Shown here: positions 1-11,948 of the stretch, piece after piece | How the letters are laid out: each line of letters begins with the position of its first letter | Numbering within the stretch: the first letter of the stretch is position 1 | Source of the DNA: Xylogone sp. PMI_703 | Lineage: Eukaryota; Ascomycota; Leotiomycetes | NCBI GenBank assembly: GCA_021399445.1 | Contig: JAJTUQ010000004.1 | Span: 1 to 64,000 of the forward strand | DNA: 64,000 nucleotides | Reading direction: 5' to 3' | Program-made: the position numbers and the translations under genes | Notes under the pieces: model-generated | Database searches by the model: none | What the model was told of the DNA's origin: nothing | What the model saw: only the letters and a program-made list of their open reading frames with translations

Positions 1-361
1 TAGTCCTATTTGTCATATACTTACTTATTTGTTAATACTAACTTTTTGTACATATAAGCAAATAGCTAACATAAGCAGAAAAGTAATACTATTTTCCCGA
101 TAGTACTACCACTTAACTAGTATAACCAAAGGGTTAGTATTATAATTTCGATAATACTATCCTTTAACTTGTACAACCCTTTTTATAGTACTAGTGTTGA
201 ACTTGTACTATCCTTTCGCTAGTACTAATAATACGATAATACTAGTAATACTATAACCAAGTCCTTGATAACTGTCTTAACTTATACTTATTTAACTAAG
301 GTGACGGTTATAGAGGCCTTATACTTTAGGTCGCTTGTCACAACCCTGCGGGGTTGTGACA
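1..361 (-). mobile_element. Ty3/gypsy LTR, cut by the window edge
   Basis: The sequence matches the distal half of the LTRs at 6,392-7,008, 37,014-37,670 and 43,754-44,410, including the repeated AGTACTA motifs and the terminal TGTGACA. The LTR end at 361 runs directly into sequence matching the interior of the copia element (about 34,600), not into gypsy interior. This LTR therefore belongs to a gypsy element lying to the left that inserted into an older copia copy, or it marks a deletion junction. Orientation is given as in the complete element, whose genes are on the minus strand. Confidence 0.85.
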
Positions 362-1912
362 TATTCTTAGATTTAAGACTAAGAATATATTTTTTATATT
401 ATGTCTGAGTTTATAATACTTAATAAAATAATTCCTGTTATACAGATAACATTTGACTTTCTTTTGGTCAAGTAAACTATTTTTATGTTTACTTTGTTGA
501 CTTAAGCTTTTGTTTTTTTTGTTTTGTAATCTTTGTGTTCTTTTGTCTTAAACAACAAAAGTTGTTAAATTAATGACCTTTTTTTTATGTCTTTGGAAAA
601 TGTTAATCTTGTTCATGATTTTAAGTATTAGTTATACGTTAATCATAATTATAATTATTGAATATTTCTTTAGAAGTTTTACAAGAAAAAATTCGAATAT
701 TTACTTTATATTAAAATTATCCTTAAGTTCAAGGGTTGTTTTCATAACTTTTCTCTTTAATTTCTGTACTCAAATTTATCTTTTTTCAATTATTATATTC
801 TGTTCTAGTTTAAATGAAGTAAATTAAATTATTTTACTTTAAATAATATAAGATAATAACTTATTATACTTAAAGTATAATTTTGTTTATGTTAATTAAG
901 CTTTAGACTTATCATGAATTAATTTATTATTTATAATATTAATACAGATTAAGATTATATATAAAACTTTGTAAATATGACTTTATATTTTTTTTGTCTT
1001 TTAATATTTTATATATCATTATTTAATCTATTTTTATTCTTTATTTTTAAGTTTTCTAATTATTTTTCTATATCTTTAATAATGATCTTAAATGTTTTCG
1101 TGTTTGCTAGTATGACAAGGGTATTAATCAATGATAAAGTTCTCTGAATTTAGGCATATTTTATGATTATCTTGTTTAACATAAATTTTAGTAATTTTTC
1201 TTTAAAATAAAATCTTATCAGTTTAAATCATTCTTACTAATTTGTTCTATTAAATATATTAACAGAATATTTACATATAAAGTGATTAGTGTTCATTTTT
1301 TCAAATGTTAGTAAAATAAGGATAATAAAGATTTTGTTGTCTTTTGAGTTATTATATTATAACTCAAGGTTAAAGAAACTTATAATCAATTGTTAAATTT
1401 AGGTAAATAAGTAAATATTACGTTAAAGTACTTGATACTAATTAAGGGGCTGTGATCTTCAAGTATTTGCTGTAGACTGACAATTCGTTATATGTTTACT
1501 TGTTTTAAGACTTGGAACTGATCAGTCTTAATTTTAACTAATGTTCTATAGACCTTTTTCTTTTACTAAAGATTTGTATAATTATATGTATTTTGGTTAT
1601 CCTTGGTAATAGACCTACAGTAAATATGTTTTAACTATTATTCTTCTTAATGATGTTTTAATATATATTTAGGCTTATAATCTGTGAAGATTATAATTAT
1701 TAGATTTATATTATAGAAATGTTGGTTTACTAGGCATTATTGTATTATAAGGTTAAATAGGCTTATATTAACTTATATATTATATATTTATTCTTTTATC
1801 TAGTATTTAAGAAATTATATCTTTAAATACTCTTTTACCAGATTATTAGTCGTTCTACTCTGATCATATAGCTACTGAGTGCTAGTATGTTCTACTCCTA
1901 TAATTCTTAACA
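362..1912 (-). mobile_element. Truncated, RIP-degraded Ty1/copia element with its 5' LTR
   Basis: Positions 362-1,682 align with 34,600-35,925 of the complete copia element, covering the gag zinc-knuckle region up to the primer site. Positions 1,683-1,912 are its 5' LTR, starting TGTGAAG and ending CTTAACA on the plus strand. Almost every difference from the complete copy is C to T or G to A, which leaves the block very AT-rich with no open frame. The remaining integrase, RT and RNase H part is missing. The right end abuts interior sequence of a gypsy element, so this copia had inserted into that gypsy. Confidence 0.8.
1683..1912 (-). repeat. 5' LTR of the truncated copia element
   Basis: This matches the 218-bp LTRs at 30,468-30,685 and 35,926-36,143 with many transitions. 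The 12 bases before it (1,671-1,682) are a decayed copy of the primer-binding site seen at 35,914-35,925. Confidence 0.8.
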
Positions 1913-3004
1913 TTATCTAGAATTTTTTTATTTCTTATTTTATGTTTAGATCTTATTTTAGTTTTAAGTCTAAAATTAATAATAATTCTAAAAATACTTT
2001 TTCTAGTATAATTATATAAAATATTAAATATATTTATATAATATTAAAGAGTTTTAGTTTATATATTAAATTTTTAGTTTTTTTTTGATTTTATATGATT
2101 TAATCTTTTTTTAGTCTAATTTATCGTTTAATCTTATTATTTTAATAAATTTATAAATAATATAAATTTTATTCTTTTCTTTAAGTTTAAGTTTTATATT
2201 ATACTTTTGATTATAATATTTTTTTATATATTCTTATATAAATTTGATATTATACTTTAAATAGTTATAAATTTTCTTTAATTTATTTGTTCGTTATTTA
2301 ACTGTTTTAGAAATATTTCTTATTTTTGTTTTTATAAAGTAAATTTAAACTTTATAATTATAATCTATAAAGAAAGGTATAACTTTAATAATTTTACTTT
2401 TTGTGTTATTATATGTTAATTATACTATTGGTAAAAGATTTTTCTAATTTGATTATTTATAATTTATATAATAACAAAGATAAGCTTTTATGATCTGATT
2501 TATTTATTTAGTTTAACTATCTGTCTGAGTTTATTCTTTCATAATAATTTTTCTTTAATACTTAATCTTTTGTAGATTATTTCCTAGAATTTTGACATGA
2601 AAAGTTTATCTTTGTCTGAAATGATTTTTGATAAAATATTATAATCTACTATAACTTTAGAAATCATAATTTCTGCTAAATTCTTAATTATCTATGTTTT
2701 TTCTATAATATATAATAAGTATTTTGTAAGTTTATTTATTATAATGAAAATTAAATTATAATAATCTTTATCTAGTTTGTTAATATTTCTTGATAAAGAT
2801 AATCTTATGATAAAATCCCATGAAATAAAATTTATAGCTTTTCTAGTATCTGAAGAAATATTAATTATCTTACAGGCTTTTTTCTTGATGTTTTAGTTTT
2901 ATAACAAATGTTATAATTATTAATGACTTTAATAACTTTTTGTTAAAGTTTAAAGATAAAGAATTTTGTTGTAACTTATTCTTGATTTTGGTAATTCTTT
3001 AATG

Positions 3005-3232
3005 TGTTAGGAATTATGGGAGCAGAGCATACTGGCGCTCGGTAGCTATGCGATCGGAGTGGAACGACTAATAATCCGGTAAGAGAGTATTTAAGGGTGC
3101 AACTCCTTAAATACTGAATATAAGTATAAGCATACAATGCATTAGCCAATATAAGCCTATTCAACCCTACATTATGGTAGTGCCTAGTGAACCAACCCTT
3201 CCCATATGAGCATAACGATCATAATCTTAACA
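3005..3232 (+). mobile_element. Solo Ty1/copia LTR with 5-bp target duplication TAATG
   Basis: The sequence begins TGTTAGGAATT and ends CTTAACA. It is the reverse complement of the copia LTRs at 30,468 and 35,926. The 5 bases before (3,000-3,004) and after (3,233-3,237) are both TAATG. The flanks join to give the uninterrupted gypsy sequence seen near 39,550. Its base composition is normal while the host gypsy is RIPed. It is a slightly divergent subfamily, with a change inside the TATTTAAG promoter-like region. A short open frame inside it is not a gene. Confidence 0.93.
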
Positions 3233-6200
3233 TAATGACTATATATAAGTAATTTATATTATTCTTTTATAAACTTTTAAGCAATTATTAATAAGATGAA
3301 TATTCTCTTATTTTTTAACTAAATACCTGGAAATTCCTGATCTTCGAGCTAATTAGTCTCAGGATTTTTAGAAATTTCTTTTTCTTTTATAATAACTAAT
3401 TTTATCTTTTTTAGCTAATCTTTATTAATAACTTACATAATTATTAATATTTATATATAATTAAAGTATAAAATATTATCTTTTTTCTTAAATATAGTAA
3501 ATTCTTGTTTTGAACTTTTTTTATATAATCTGGTCACTTACTTAAAGTATCAGTTTTAGTGTTCTTTGTTCCTTGAATATAACGAATTCTGAAATTATAT
3601 TATATTAATGTTTTATATTATTATACTATTTTTTGTTAAAATCTTTAATGATCATAAAAGTTATTAAATTTTTGTAGCCTAATAGAATTTCAAACTGATG
3701 TTTAATGTCACATAAATAAACCTTTTAGTATTTATAACATTCTATGATAACTAAGAGTTTTTCTCGTAGATATCATAATTTAATTTAACTAAAATAAACT
3801 TTCGAGAATAAAAGACTATTAACCTCTAACGTCCTTTATCATCTTTTTGTAACAAAACTCCTTTTAATACTTTATCCAAGACGTCTGTTTCTAGTTAGTA
3901 TAATTTTTCAAAATCAATATAAGTTAGTATTTTGTCTTTATTATACTGATTTTTAACCTCTTGGAAAACTCTTTTTTATTTCTTTTCTTAAACGAAAAGT
4001 ATATCCTTTTTCATCAATTCTGTTAACAGGCTAGCCTTTGCTGAATAGCCTACTACATAATGTCTGTAATAATTCACAAGTTTATTAAACTATTAGACTT
4101 CTTTGACTATTCTTGAAATAAATCACTTTCTGATAATTTTTACTTTCTCTAGGTCTATTCAGAATCTTTTGTCTAAAACTATTCATCTAGAAATTTTATT
4201 TCTGTTATATTAAACTAACATTTAGCTAACTTATACTTTATGTTGTTATCGACTAATACTTTAAGTATAGTACAAATATATTATCTGTATTCTTCTAATG
4301 TCTTAGAATAAATCAAGATATTATCTAAATACATTATTACAAAACGATCTAAATATAGTCTTAAAATTGTATTACTCATTTTCTGTATAATTACTAATAT
4401 ATTCGTCAGACTAAAAAAGTATAACTAATAATTCATAAAGTCTATACTTAGTTTTAATAACAATATATTACTTGTGTCTTTCCTTGATCCTTATCAAGTT
4501 GAATCTTGTAGTAAAGTCTAATTTCGTAAAATATCTTATTTTAATAAATATATCTTATATATCATTAATACAAAGTAATAAGTATTTGTTTTTTTATAGT
4601 TTTGCTGTTTAAATTCTTATAATCTTTATATAGTCTTCCTCGGGGGTCGTCTAGCTTTAACGTCTATATCAATAACATTCCTTACGAAAAACTCGACTTT
4701 TTATAAAAGTTCTTTATAATCTGTTCGTCTAATCACTTCCTCAGGATCTTATTCTTGACGAGATTTGTTCTATAAATGAGTTTATATAAAGAAGTTACAC
4801 TTTCCTGGAAAAGGATTTCGTAGTCTTATTCTTTGTGTAAAAACAAAACTATATCCTTTAGTCATAAAGTAAACAGTTTATGACAATCTTGATATTCTTC
4901 AGGAAAAGTATTTAACTAGTTTTAAAGATTATTTTGAGCTATTTCAATAACGAAAACATCTTATATTAACCATTTTTTCAGTATAATGTTATAATAATAT
5001 TTAAATGTCAATTTCTTGGTTTTTTAGTTAATGTCCAAATCATAGAACTCTAACTAAGGTTATCCTAAGATAATTTCTTTTTTTCTTAAGGCTAAAACCT
5101 CAAATTAGATCTTTTCTTGATGATTACTAATTTTTATAACGAAAGGTTTAATTTAACAAATATTCTCTTTTGTTAATCGAACCATTAGCTATTTATAACG
5201 ATTAGCTAAAAACTTCCGTAAATACTTTTAATACTTTAATAGCTTTAAATGACATAAGGTTGATCTAACTTCCAAAGTCTATTATTATCTTAAGTTTTCT
5301 ATTGCTAAACTCGACATTCAAGCAAATAATGTCTTTTTCTCTTGTTATAAACACGTCTGATACAAACTTAGTATTAAATTCCTCTTCTTGGGTTAATTAT
5401 AATAAGGCTTATTTCTTAGGCTTTCTTTTATTTTTGTTATTATACTTTAAAGTTTGATGTCCTGCTTATCTGTACTGATAACAAAGCTTTTTCTCTTTAT
5501 GTTCTTTATATTATTCAAGAATAAAGTTAAACTTCTGTTTTCTTTTCTTTTTTGTGTTAAACTTTTTGTTTTTTTTATTCTTTTCGATAATATTTACATT
5601 TATTGTTTTTTTCTTTTTGTAAGATTTTTTGTGTTCTTTCTTATCAGAGTAAACTTGTCCTAAGTTTCTTTTAGCTTTTGTTCGAAGTTTCAGTTATTAA
5701 AAATAATAATTTTATTAATTAAATCATTAAGGGTTTTTGGTTTTTCATTTATCTTGATGATATTATTTTTTTTTATTTTTTTTAATCTGTTATAATATAG
5801 ATTCATTTTTGCTTTTTATTATATTAAATCAATACTTTAAGTTTCCGAAAATCAATAATATAATTAACAATAATACTTTTCTGCTTAAATTCTTTTAGCT
5901 TATATTTTGCATTAATTACTTTGTTTATGTTTCCGAATACTGATTCGAGATTATTCTAGAATTCTTTTATATTACTGAAAATGTTTATCGTTATTTACTA
6001 ACATTTGGTCTTATTATCTATGATCAAATAATTCAGGAAATAAGGTTAAAATCAGTTGAAAGTAATACTGTCTAAGTATGAAATAATCTATAAGATTTGG
6101 TTAACCTTAGTGTTAAACTTTGTTTTATTAAAATGGAAATATATAATAGTTTATAACTTATACTTGATGAACTTGGAACGAGTTCCATTGAATCAGTTAA

Positions 6201-6391
6201 ATAATTAGACTTTCGGGGTTCTGTAGTAATCGTCATTGTCCTTATCCTTTTCGATCTCCTTATTATTTATCTTGATATTATTATTCGTATTGTCCTTCTT
6301 AAGTAACTCTTCAGGTTTGATAATTGTTAAAGATTCTCCTTGTTAACTCATTTTCACTTAATCTGTAAGATCTCTGAGATAATACTCAAAG

Positions 6392-7008
6392 TATAACATT
6401 CTTATGTTAGAGTTTAGTTATTACTCAAATAATAAGTTTAAGAAGTCAAGGAAACAAGTGAAATTTAGATTATAAAACTTTATTATGAAATGTAAGTATA
6501 TTATAAATTAATTAAGTTAAACATAAATTTTTTATTTATTATAAAATTATTTATTTATATAATATATATTAATGATTAGATTTTCCTGCATTTTTATGGT
6601 CCTGGATCTAAGAAATCTTATTTGGTCTTAGATTCAAAAGATCTTATCTGGTTTTATTTGTCATATACTTATATATTTGTTAATATTAGCTTTTTGTACA
6701 TATAAACAAATAATTAACATAAATAGAAAAGTAATATTATTTTCTTTATAATATTATTATTTAGTTAATATAATTAAAGAGTTAGTATTATAATTATGAT
6801 AATATTATTCTTTAACTTATATAATCCTTTTTATAGTACTAATGTTGAACTTGTATTATTCTTTTACTAGTATTAATAATGTGATAATACTAATGATATT
6901 ATAACTAGGTCCTTGATAACTATCTTAATTTATATTTATTTAATTAAGGCGACAGCTATAAGGGTTCTTTACTCAGGTTACTTATCACAACCTTGCGGGG
7001 TTATAACA
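6392..7008 (-). repeat. 617-bp Ty3/gypsy LTR (RIPed)
   Basis: It starts TATAACATT (from TGTAACGTT) directly after the gag side of the element and ends GGGTTATAACA. It is the same length as the solo LTR at 28,815-29,431 and shares that copy's middle module (TGGTCCTGGATCTAAG), which differs from the 657-bp LTR type. Confidence 0.85.
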
Positions 7009-7215
7009 ATATCAAGCTGTTTTATGTATAATTAACGTATAATACTAAATTAAAATAAACATAAGAGACAAAAAATAATGTTATACAAAGAAAAGCACTT
7101 TTCACGGATTAAATTAACTAAAGTATAATATATAATTTTTAATTAACTAAAAAAAATCTTAAATATAATTTTTACTATTTATTATAGTTATTATATTTAT
7201 GATTTAATATAATTA

Positions 7216-7762
7216 TGTAACGTTCTTACAAGGGTATGGAGTTATCTATCACTCAAATGATAAATGAAGGTAAAGAGCAAGAGAATATCTTCACAAGGCT
7301 TTAGGGTAGTTACTATGAAATGCAAGTATGCTGTAAATCAATTGAGTTGAGCACAGGGCTCTTATCTACTGTGAAACTATCTACTTATATAGTGAGTGAA
7401 TTTAAGTTGGGATCCTTGGATCCCCAGGATCCACGGATCCATCACGTCCTGAGGTTTGGATCCCTGGGATCCCCGGATCCTCAGGATCCTACAGGGGTCG
7501 TGATTCATCACGTGACCTAGCCGCCTGGTAAGGTTCTTCTGCTCAGAATCTAGTAACAGGATTCTGTCGGTAGAGTTCTACCAGTAACTTTCTACCAGTG
7601 CCTTTCTTCCAATCAATTCTTGCCAGTGGACTATTACTAGTCACGACCGCTGTTAGAAGTGTCTTTACTGCCGTCTCGAATTTTACTGTTATAAAGTTTG
7701 TGCCGGCTTGTGGAAGTACAATTCTACTGGTAGATTTCGGCTGTCAACCTTGGGTCATGACA
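7216..7762 (-). mobile_element. Solo gypsy-type LTR, 547 bp, with target duplication AATTA
   Basis: It begins TGTAACGTTC and ends GGGTCATGACA on the plus strand. Both flanks are AATTA (7,211-7,215 and 7,763-7,767). The first 170 bases match the other gypsy LTRs. The rest is different: a cluster of GGATCC sites, then several copies of CTACCAGT. Composition is normal, so it inserted after the surrounding block was RIPed. In the sense orientation (minus strand) a TATATAAGTAG box lies between the GGATCC cluster and the conserved end. Confidence 0.9.
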
Positions 7763-10700
7763 AATTATATAATTGTTAAATATAAATATTAATGTTAAAG
7801 TCATTATATAATATATTATAAAAGTATAATTATCTTATAAGATTTTTAATATTTCTTAAAAGTTTATATTTTAACTAATAATGAAATTTCTAGAAAACTT
7901 AACTAAATTATTTTGTTAATGATTAAAGTATAAAATTATCAGAGATATACTTAATATCTTTATTAAATTGTTGTTAAACTTTAACTCAAATATATATAAT
8001 ATCTCGGTAATTAAGTTATTTTAACAGTTCTATATTAACTTTACTTTAGCTTTATTAATTAGGTATAAGTATACTTTTGTAAAAAGTCAAGCTATATTTT
8101 CACAAAGCTGATCTAGTTTATACAAACATAAGTTATCTTCTTCAAAAAGTTCTAAAGTAAATCTTAACAATGAAAAAATATACTTTTTAGATAATAAATA
8201 TTAATAAATATTTCTAAAATAAATTTTAACAAATCCTAAATTTGATTAACGGTAACATAATCAGTCTAAAACAAATATTGATATAGATATTAAGACTTTT
8301 CCTTTAATGAATTAAGAACTGTTATCCTTTGTTTTTATCTGTTTTATATTTTTTCAAAATTATCAGTCAACATTATTTTAAGGCTAAATTACATTTAAAG
8401 ACATTTATACTTTAGACATTAATATTTTAAGTAAGGTTATATAATAATAAAACTTGAATTTCATTTATAAGGCTTATAACCTGGCTGTATTAAACAAGAA
8501 CCACAAAATTTACAAAATATTATAAAACTTTTATATATATATTATTATATCCGAGAAACTGAAATTAAAAATTACTTTTTTTGACTTTTTGTTAATCAGT
8601 TAGTTATATGTTAAATCGTTTTATCATTAATAGTTAAGACTGATATACTTTTATATAGTTGTTATTTTGTTTTATTTGTTTATTTTTAGTTCAAGTTATA
8701 ATATCTTATTATACTTTAACTGTTTGAAATATCTTTATCTTGTTTGTATATCATGAAAGTTTCTCTAAATATTTTTTTGCCGTTGGACGTACTTGTTATA
8801 CTTTGTAAGATTATCTTATTAATTTTTAACATAATATTTATTGTTATATTCTTTAGTATATATACTGATTTAAAAAGTAAAGAAGTGGAAATCGTTATAT
8901 TAATGTTAAATTTTGTTAATATAAACTTATTATTAATGTTGTTTATAAGGTAGTTTTAATATCGTAATAGAATATATATTTAAGACGTTAGATATAGTCA
9001 ATAGTATATATATATCCTGACTAGATTTTGTAGAAGTTTTTGTATCTTATTAGTTATTACGACAGTTGTTAGTCTTTGTGTAATTCGGAATAAGGTCATT
9101 AATTTTCTTTGTTAGACGTTAAGTTCTTCTACAGAAAGTTTAATAATTAATAACTTTATCATCTGGGTTATTTTATTAATTTCCGAAATCAAGTGTATAA
9201 TAACTATAATCTTAATCTAGAAAATAGACTTTTATTAGTAAATATAACTTTTCTAAATGGAATCAGGAAATTATAGTTTATCAAAAATGAAGAAAACTGT
9301 AAAACAACAAGATTAAAGTTCTCTAGGAAATATTGATTACAAAAAAAGTAATTCTGTTAAAGTAATATTTTCATTATCTTTGAGTAAGTATTAATTTATA
9401 CAAAATTCATTATTATAAGTTATTAGTTAAATCATAAAAGTAGAACTTATATTTAATAACCAGAAAATAATATAAAAGCCAGAATTCTTGGATTCTAGAT
9501 ATTACGAAAAGAATTTATTTGTTAAAGACAGTTTTAATTTTTAGGATATATCTATAATAAAGTTATATGTATAATAAACTGTCCTAGGAAAATCATTATA
9601 AGTTTTAAAGTTTTTGGAAATTATACTTGTTATTCTTATATATAATAAAAGTCTAAGTCCTAAGATTTTACTTGATTTAGAACTGACGTCAAAGATTTAA
9701 CTAAAAGATTATAGTTATAGTCTAACAAACAATGATAAAAACGTTACTAGAAAAAATTCACAAATAATCAGTCTAAACCTAAACTTAAGTAAAACTCAAA
9801 TTTATCTTTTCTTCAGACTAAATTCGTTAATACTATTTTCAGTAATAACACCGAGAACAGTTATTATAATTACTTTTAGTAAAGAATAAGTGATTTCAGA
9901 TCGTCAGAGTATCAGGTCTTTATACTGTCTATGAAGTAAGAACTTATTTAACAGTTTATTATTAACTAGTTATAGCTTAGTCAATATCTAACCGACTATA
10001 GAAAAGGAGGATTACAAGAGGACAAAAAAGAAAATAAAAAAAGAAAGAAAAATGACAATATTTATTCTGGATTAGATTTAGGACCAAAAGCCAAGGAATA
10101 ACTTAATTAACAATAGACTAGTCAAAATCCACGAAGAAAGAATCAAAACAGATTAAAATCAGGAATAGTTAAGGAAATATAAAGAAATTAATGAAATATT
10201 TTTTTTTATAATATATTAATTTTTTAATCTTTCTTGACTAACTTTTTTAGTACTTCGATATTTTATACTTGTTTATTAATAAATATAGTTAGAAGTCTAT
10301 CAAATATATTTTCTAACTCCTCTGGAAAATCTATAACGTTTATATTATTAAAATAGAATATACCTGACATATATACTAAGGAAGAATTTCATCATCATAG
10401 ATAAATATATATTTTTCATACGTTTTAACTTATATCTATAACATTTGTCTGATTGTTATTTGCTTTAATTAAATAAATTTATACTTTGAACCTTAGAATT
10501 TACTTTACTCTTTTTAGTTTAATAATAACTAGTATAAATATTTTTTGAATAATATATATAAATGACTTAAACACAGATAATAATGTTTTAATTTGTAATA
10601 TATTTGATTTTGTTTTTTGTAGAATTCTTTTTAAGACTTTTATAGTCTTTAGATATCTGAAAAACGAATTATAACGTTTTTATAATTAGTAAAATAATTA

Positions 10701-11711
10701 AAAGAAAAACATATAATATCTTCAAGATTGTTCTTCCTAGAAACAGTACTTCTTTTTAAGTATTTAACTCTTATTCATGAAAATCCTTTATATTTAATAA
10801 GTAACTTTATTGAGTTTTTGTTATAAACTATTTTTGTCCGTAAATCTTATCTCGTACATTTTGTACTAATCGTATTTTAGTTTTCACTTTTAATAGTATT
10901 AAGTTAATATTTTTAACTAATTCTCTGTTAATATTTTCTTTTATTCTTTTTTGACTATAATTGTTATATATTTTGCGGAATTAAGTTTTTCGAAGAGTAT
11001 AATTTTCTAATAACTTCTGTATATTATAGATCTAATACGAGCTGATCTCGGTCTTTAGCTAATCTTGTATAACTGTAATTTCTACAATTTTTTAGTCTTT
11101 ATGACTTTTGCTTCTAAGACTTTTAGATTCAACAGTTCTTTAGATTATTTTTGACAGCCAAATAGACATTCTTTGTATAGGTCACCTAATGTGAGAGTAC
11201 TATCGAGGTATATAGTCAGAATATACGACAGAATTGGTTTATAAAGCCAGGGAGTACTAAACTATAGTTATTTATAACATAAATATAAACATAAGAAAAA
11301 AGGAAATTACGTTATTAGTTAGTAATTACTATAACTACAGTTATATATAAGAATTATAGTATAAAGAAGTGAGGTTATAGTTTTCCTTTGTAAGAATTCT
11401 GTATATATAAGAATATAGTTATCTATTACAGTAAGTACTTGCCTTTTCTTAACTTTATGTTCAAGTTAGTAGAATGTTTTCTTGGAGGATTCTGAGTTCG
11501 TTAGGTAGTTCAGGAATATTATGTTTACTTTTGACTTAGTAAGAGAAGGCTTAAAGTTATCACTGAGTTCTAAGACTAAGAACAATAATAATAATAACAA
11601 AAAAAAAAGTATAATCACTAATGATCTGGAAGTATTTAAGTATATATTCAAGTTAACTATTATTTATAACATTTTCAAGTCTTGATTTCGAATGTTTTTC
11701 TTTTGTCCTAT
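7763..11711. other. AT-rich block with no recognisable gene
   Basis: About 4 kb of very AT-rich, TA-rich DNA with only short meaningless frames. It is probably fully RIPed transposon sequence, but I could not match it to the elements elsewhere in the window. Slightly less AT-rich patches occur around 9,900-10,150 and 11,150-11,260 without a readable product. Confidence 0.6.
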
Positions 11712-11948
11712 TGTGGAAGCGATAGTGTGAGCGTAACAATAACGCTGGCTAGAGCATACAGGAATAGAGCTTATGCGACGGGATCACGCAGAACCATATA
11801 AACAACAAGTACACGAGGCAAACGAACGAACCACTCCCTTGGTTGAGTATGAAAAGGTTGTTGGTTTACTATCCGGAGCTTGCCATCAATATATACCGGC
11901 TCGGCTTGGCATAACTATTACTAATACATGACAGGTTTCCCTACCACA
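11712..11948 (+). mobile_element. Solo LTR, 237 bp, 4-bp duplication CTAT
   Basis: An island of normal composition in AT-rich DNA, starting TGTGGAAGCG and ending TTTCCCTACCACA, so the ends are inverted (TGTGG/CCACA). CTAT lies on both sides (11,708-11,711 and 11,949-11,952). A CCATATAAAC box lies near the middle. Termini and duplication length match the solo LTR at 18,950-19,232. No internal coding region is present. Confidence 0.75.

Larger units (their letters stand above)
1913..7008 (-). mobile_element. RIP-degraded Ty3/gypsy element, 5' part with 5' LTR
   Basis: The interior (1,913-6,391) aligns collinearly with 38,460-43,753 of the complete gypsy element, covering integrase, RNase H, RT, protease and gag in minus-strand order. 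It ends in a 617-bp LTR at 6,392-7,008. It is far more AT-rich than the complete copy and all frames are full of stops. A solo copia LTR interrupts it at 3,005-3,232. Its own 3' part is separated by the copia insertion on the left. No protein can be expressed from it. Confidence 0.85.

Noticed and set aside
573..827. 84-codon plus-strand frame
   Set aside because: It lies in the RIPed antisense of copia gag. Its Phe/Ile-rich composition reflects AT bias only. The same applies to 34,756-35,064, 35,146-35,391 and 34,306-34,497.
2976..3164. 62-codon minus-strand frame
   Set aside because: It lies inside the copia solo LTR at 3,005-3,232.
10049..10110. Similarity between 10,065-10,110 and 19,556-19,600 as a defined transposon
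   Set aside because: The match is short and in AT-rich DNA. No termini or coding sequence could be defined, so it is mentioned only as a weak repeat.
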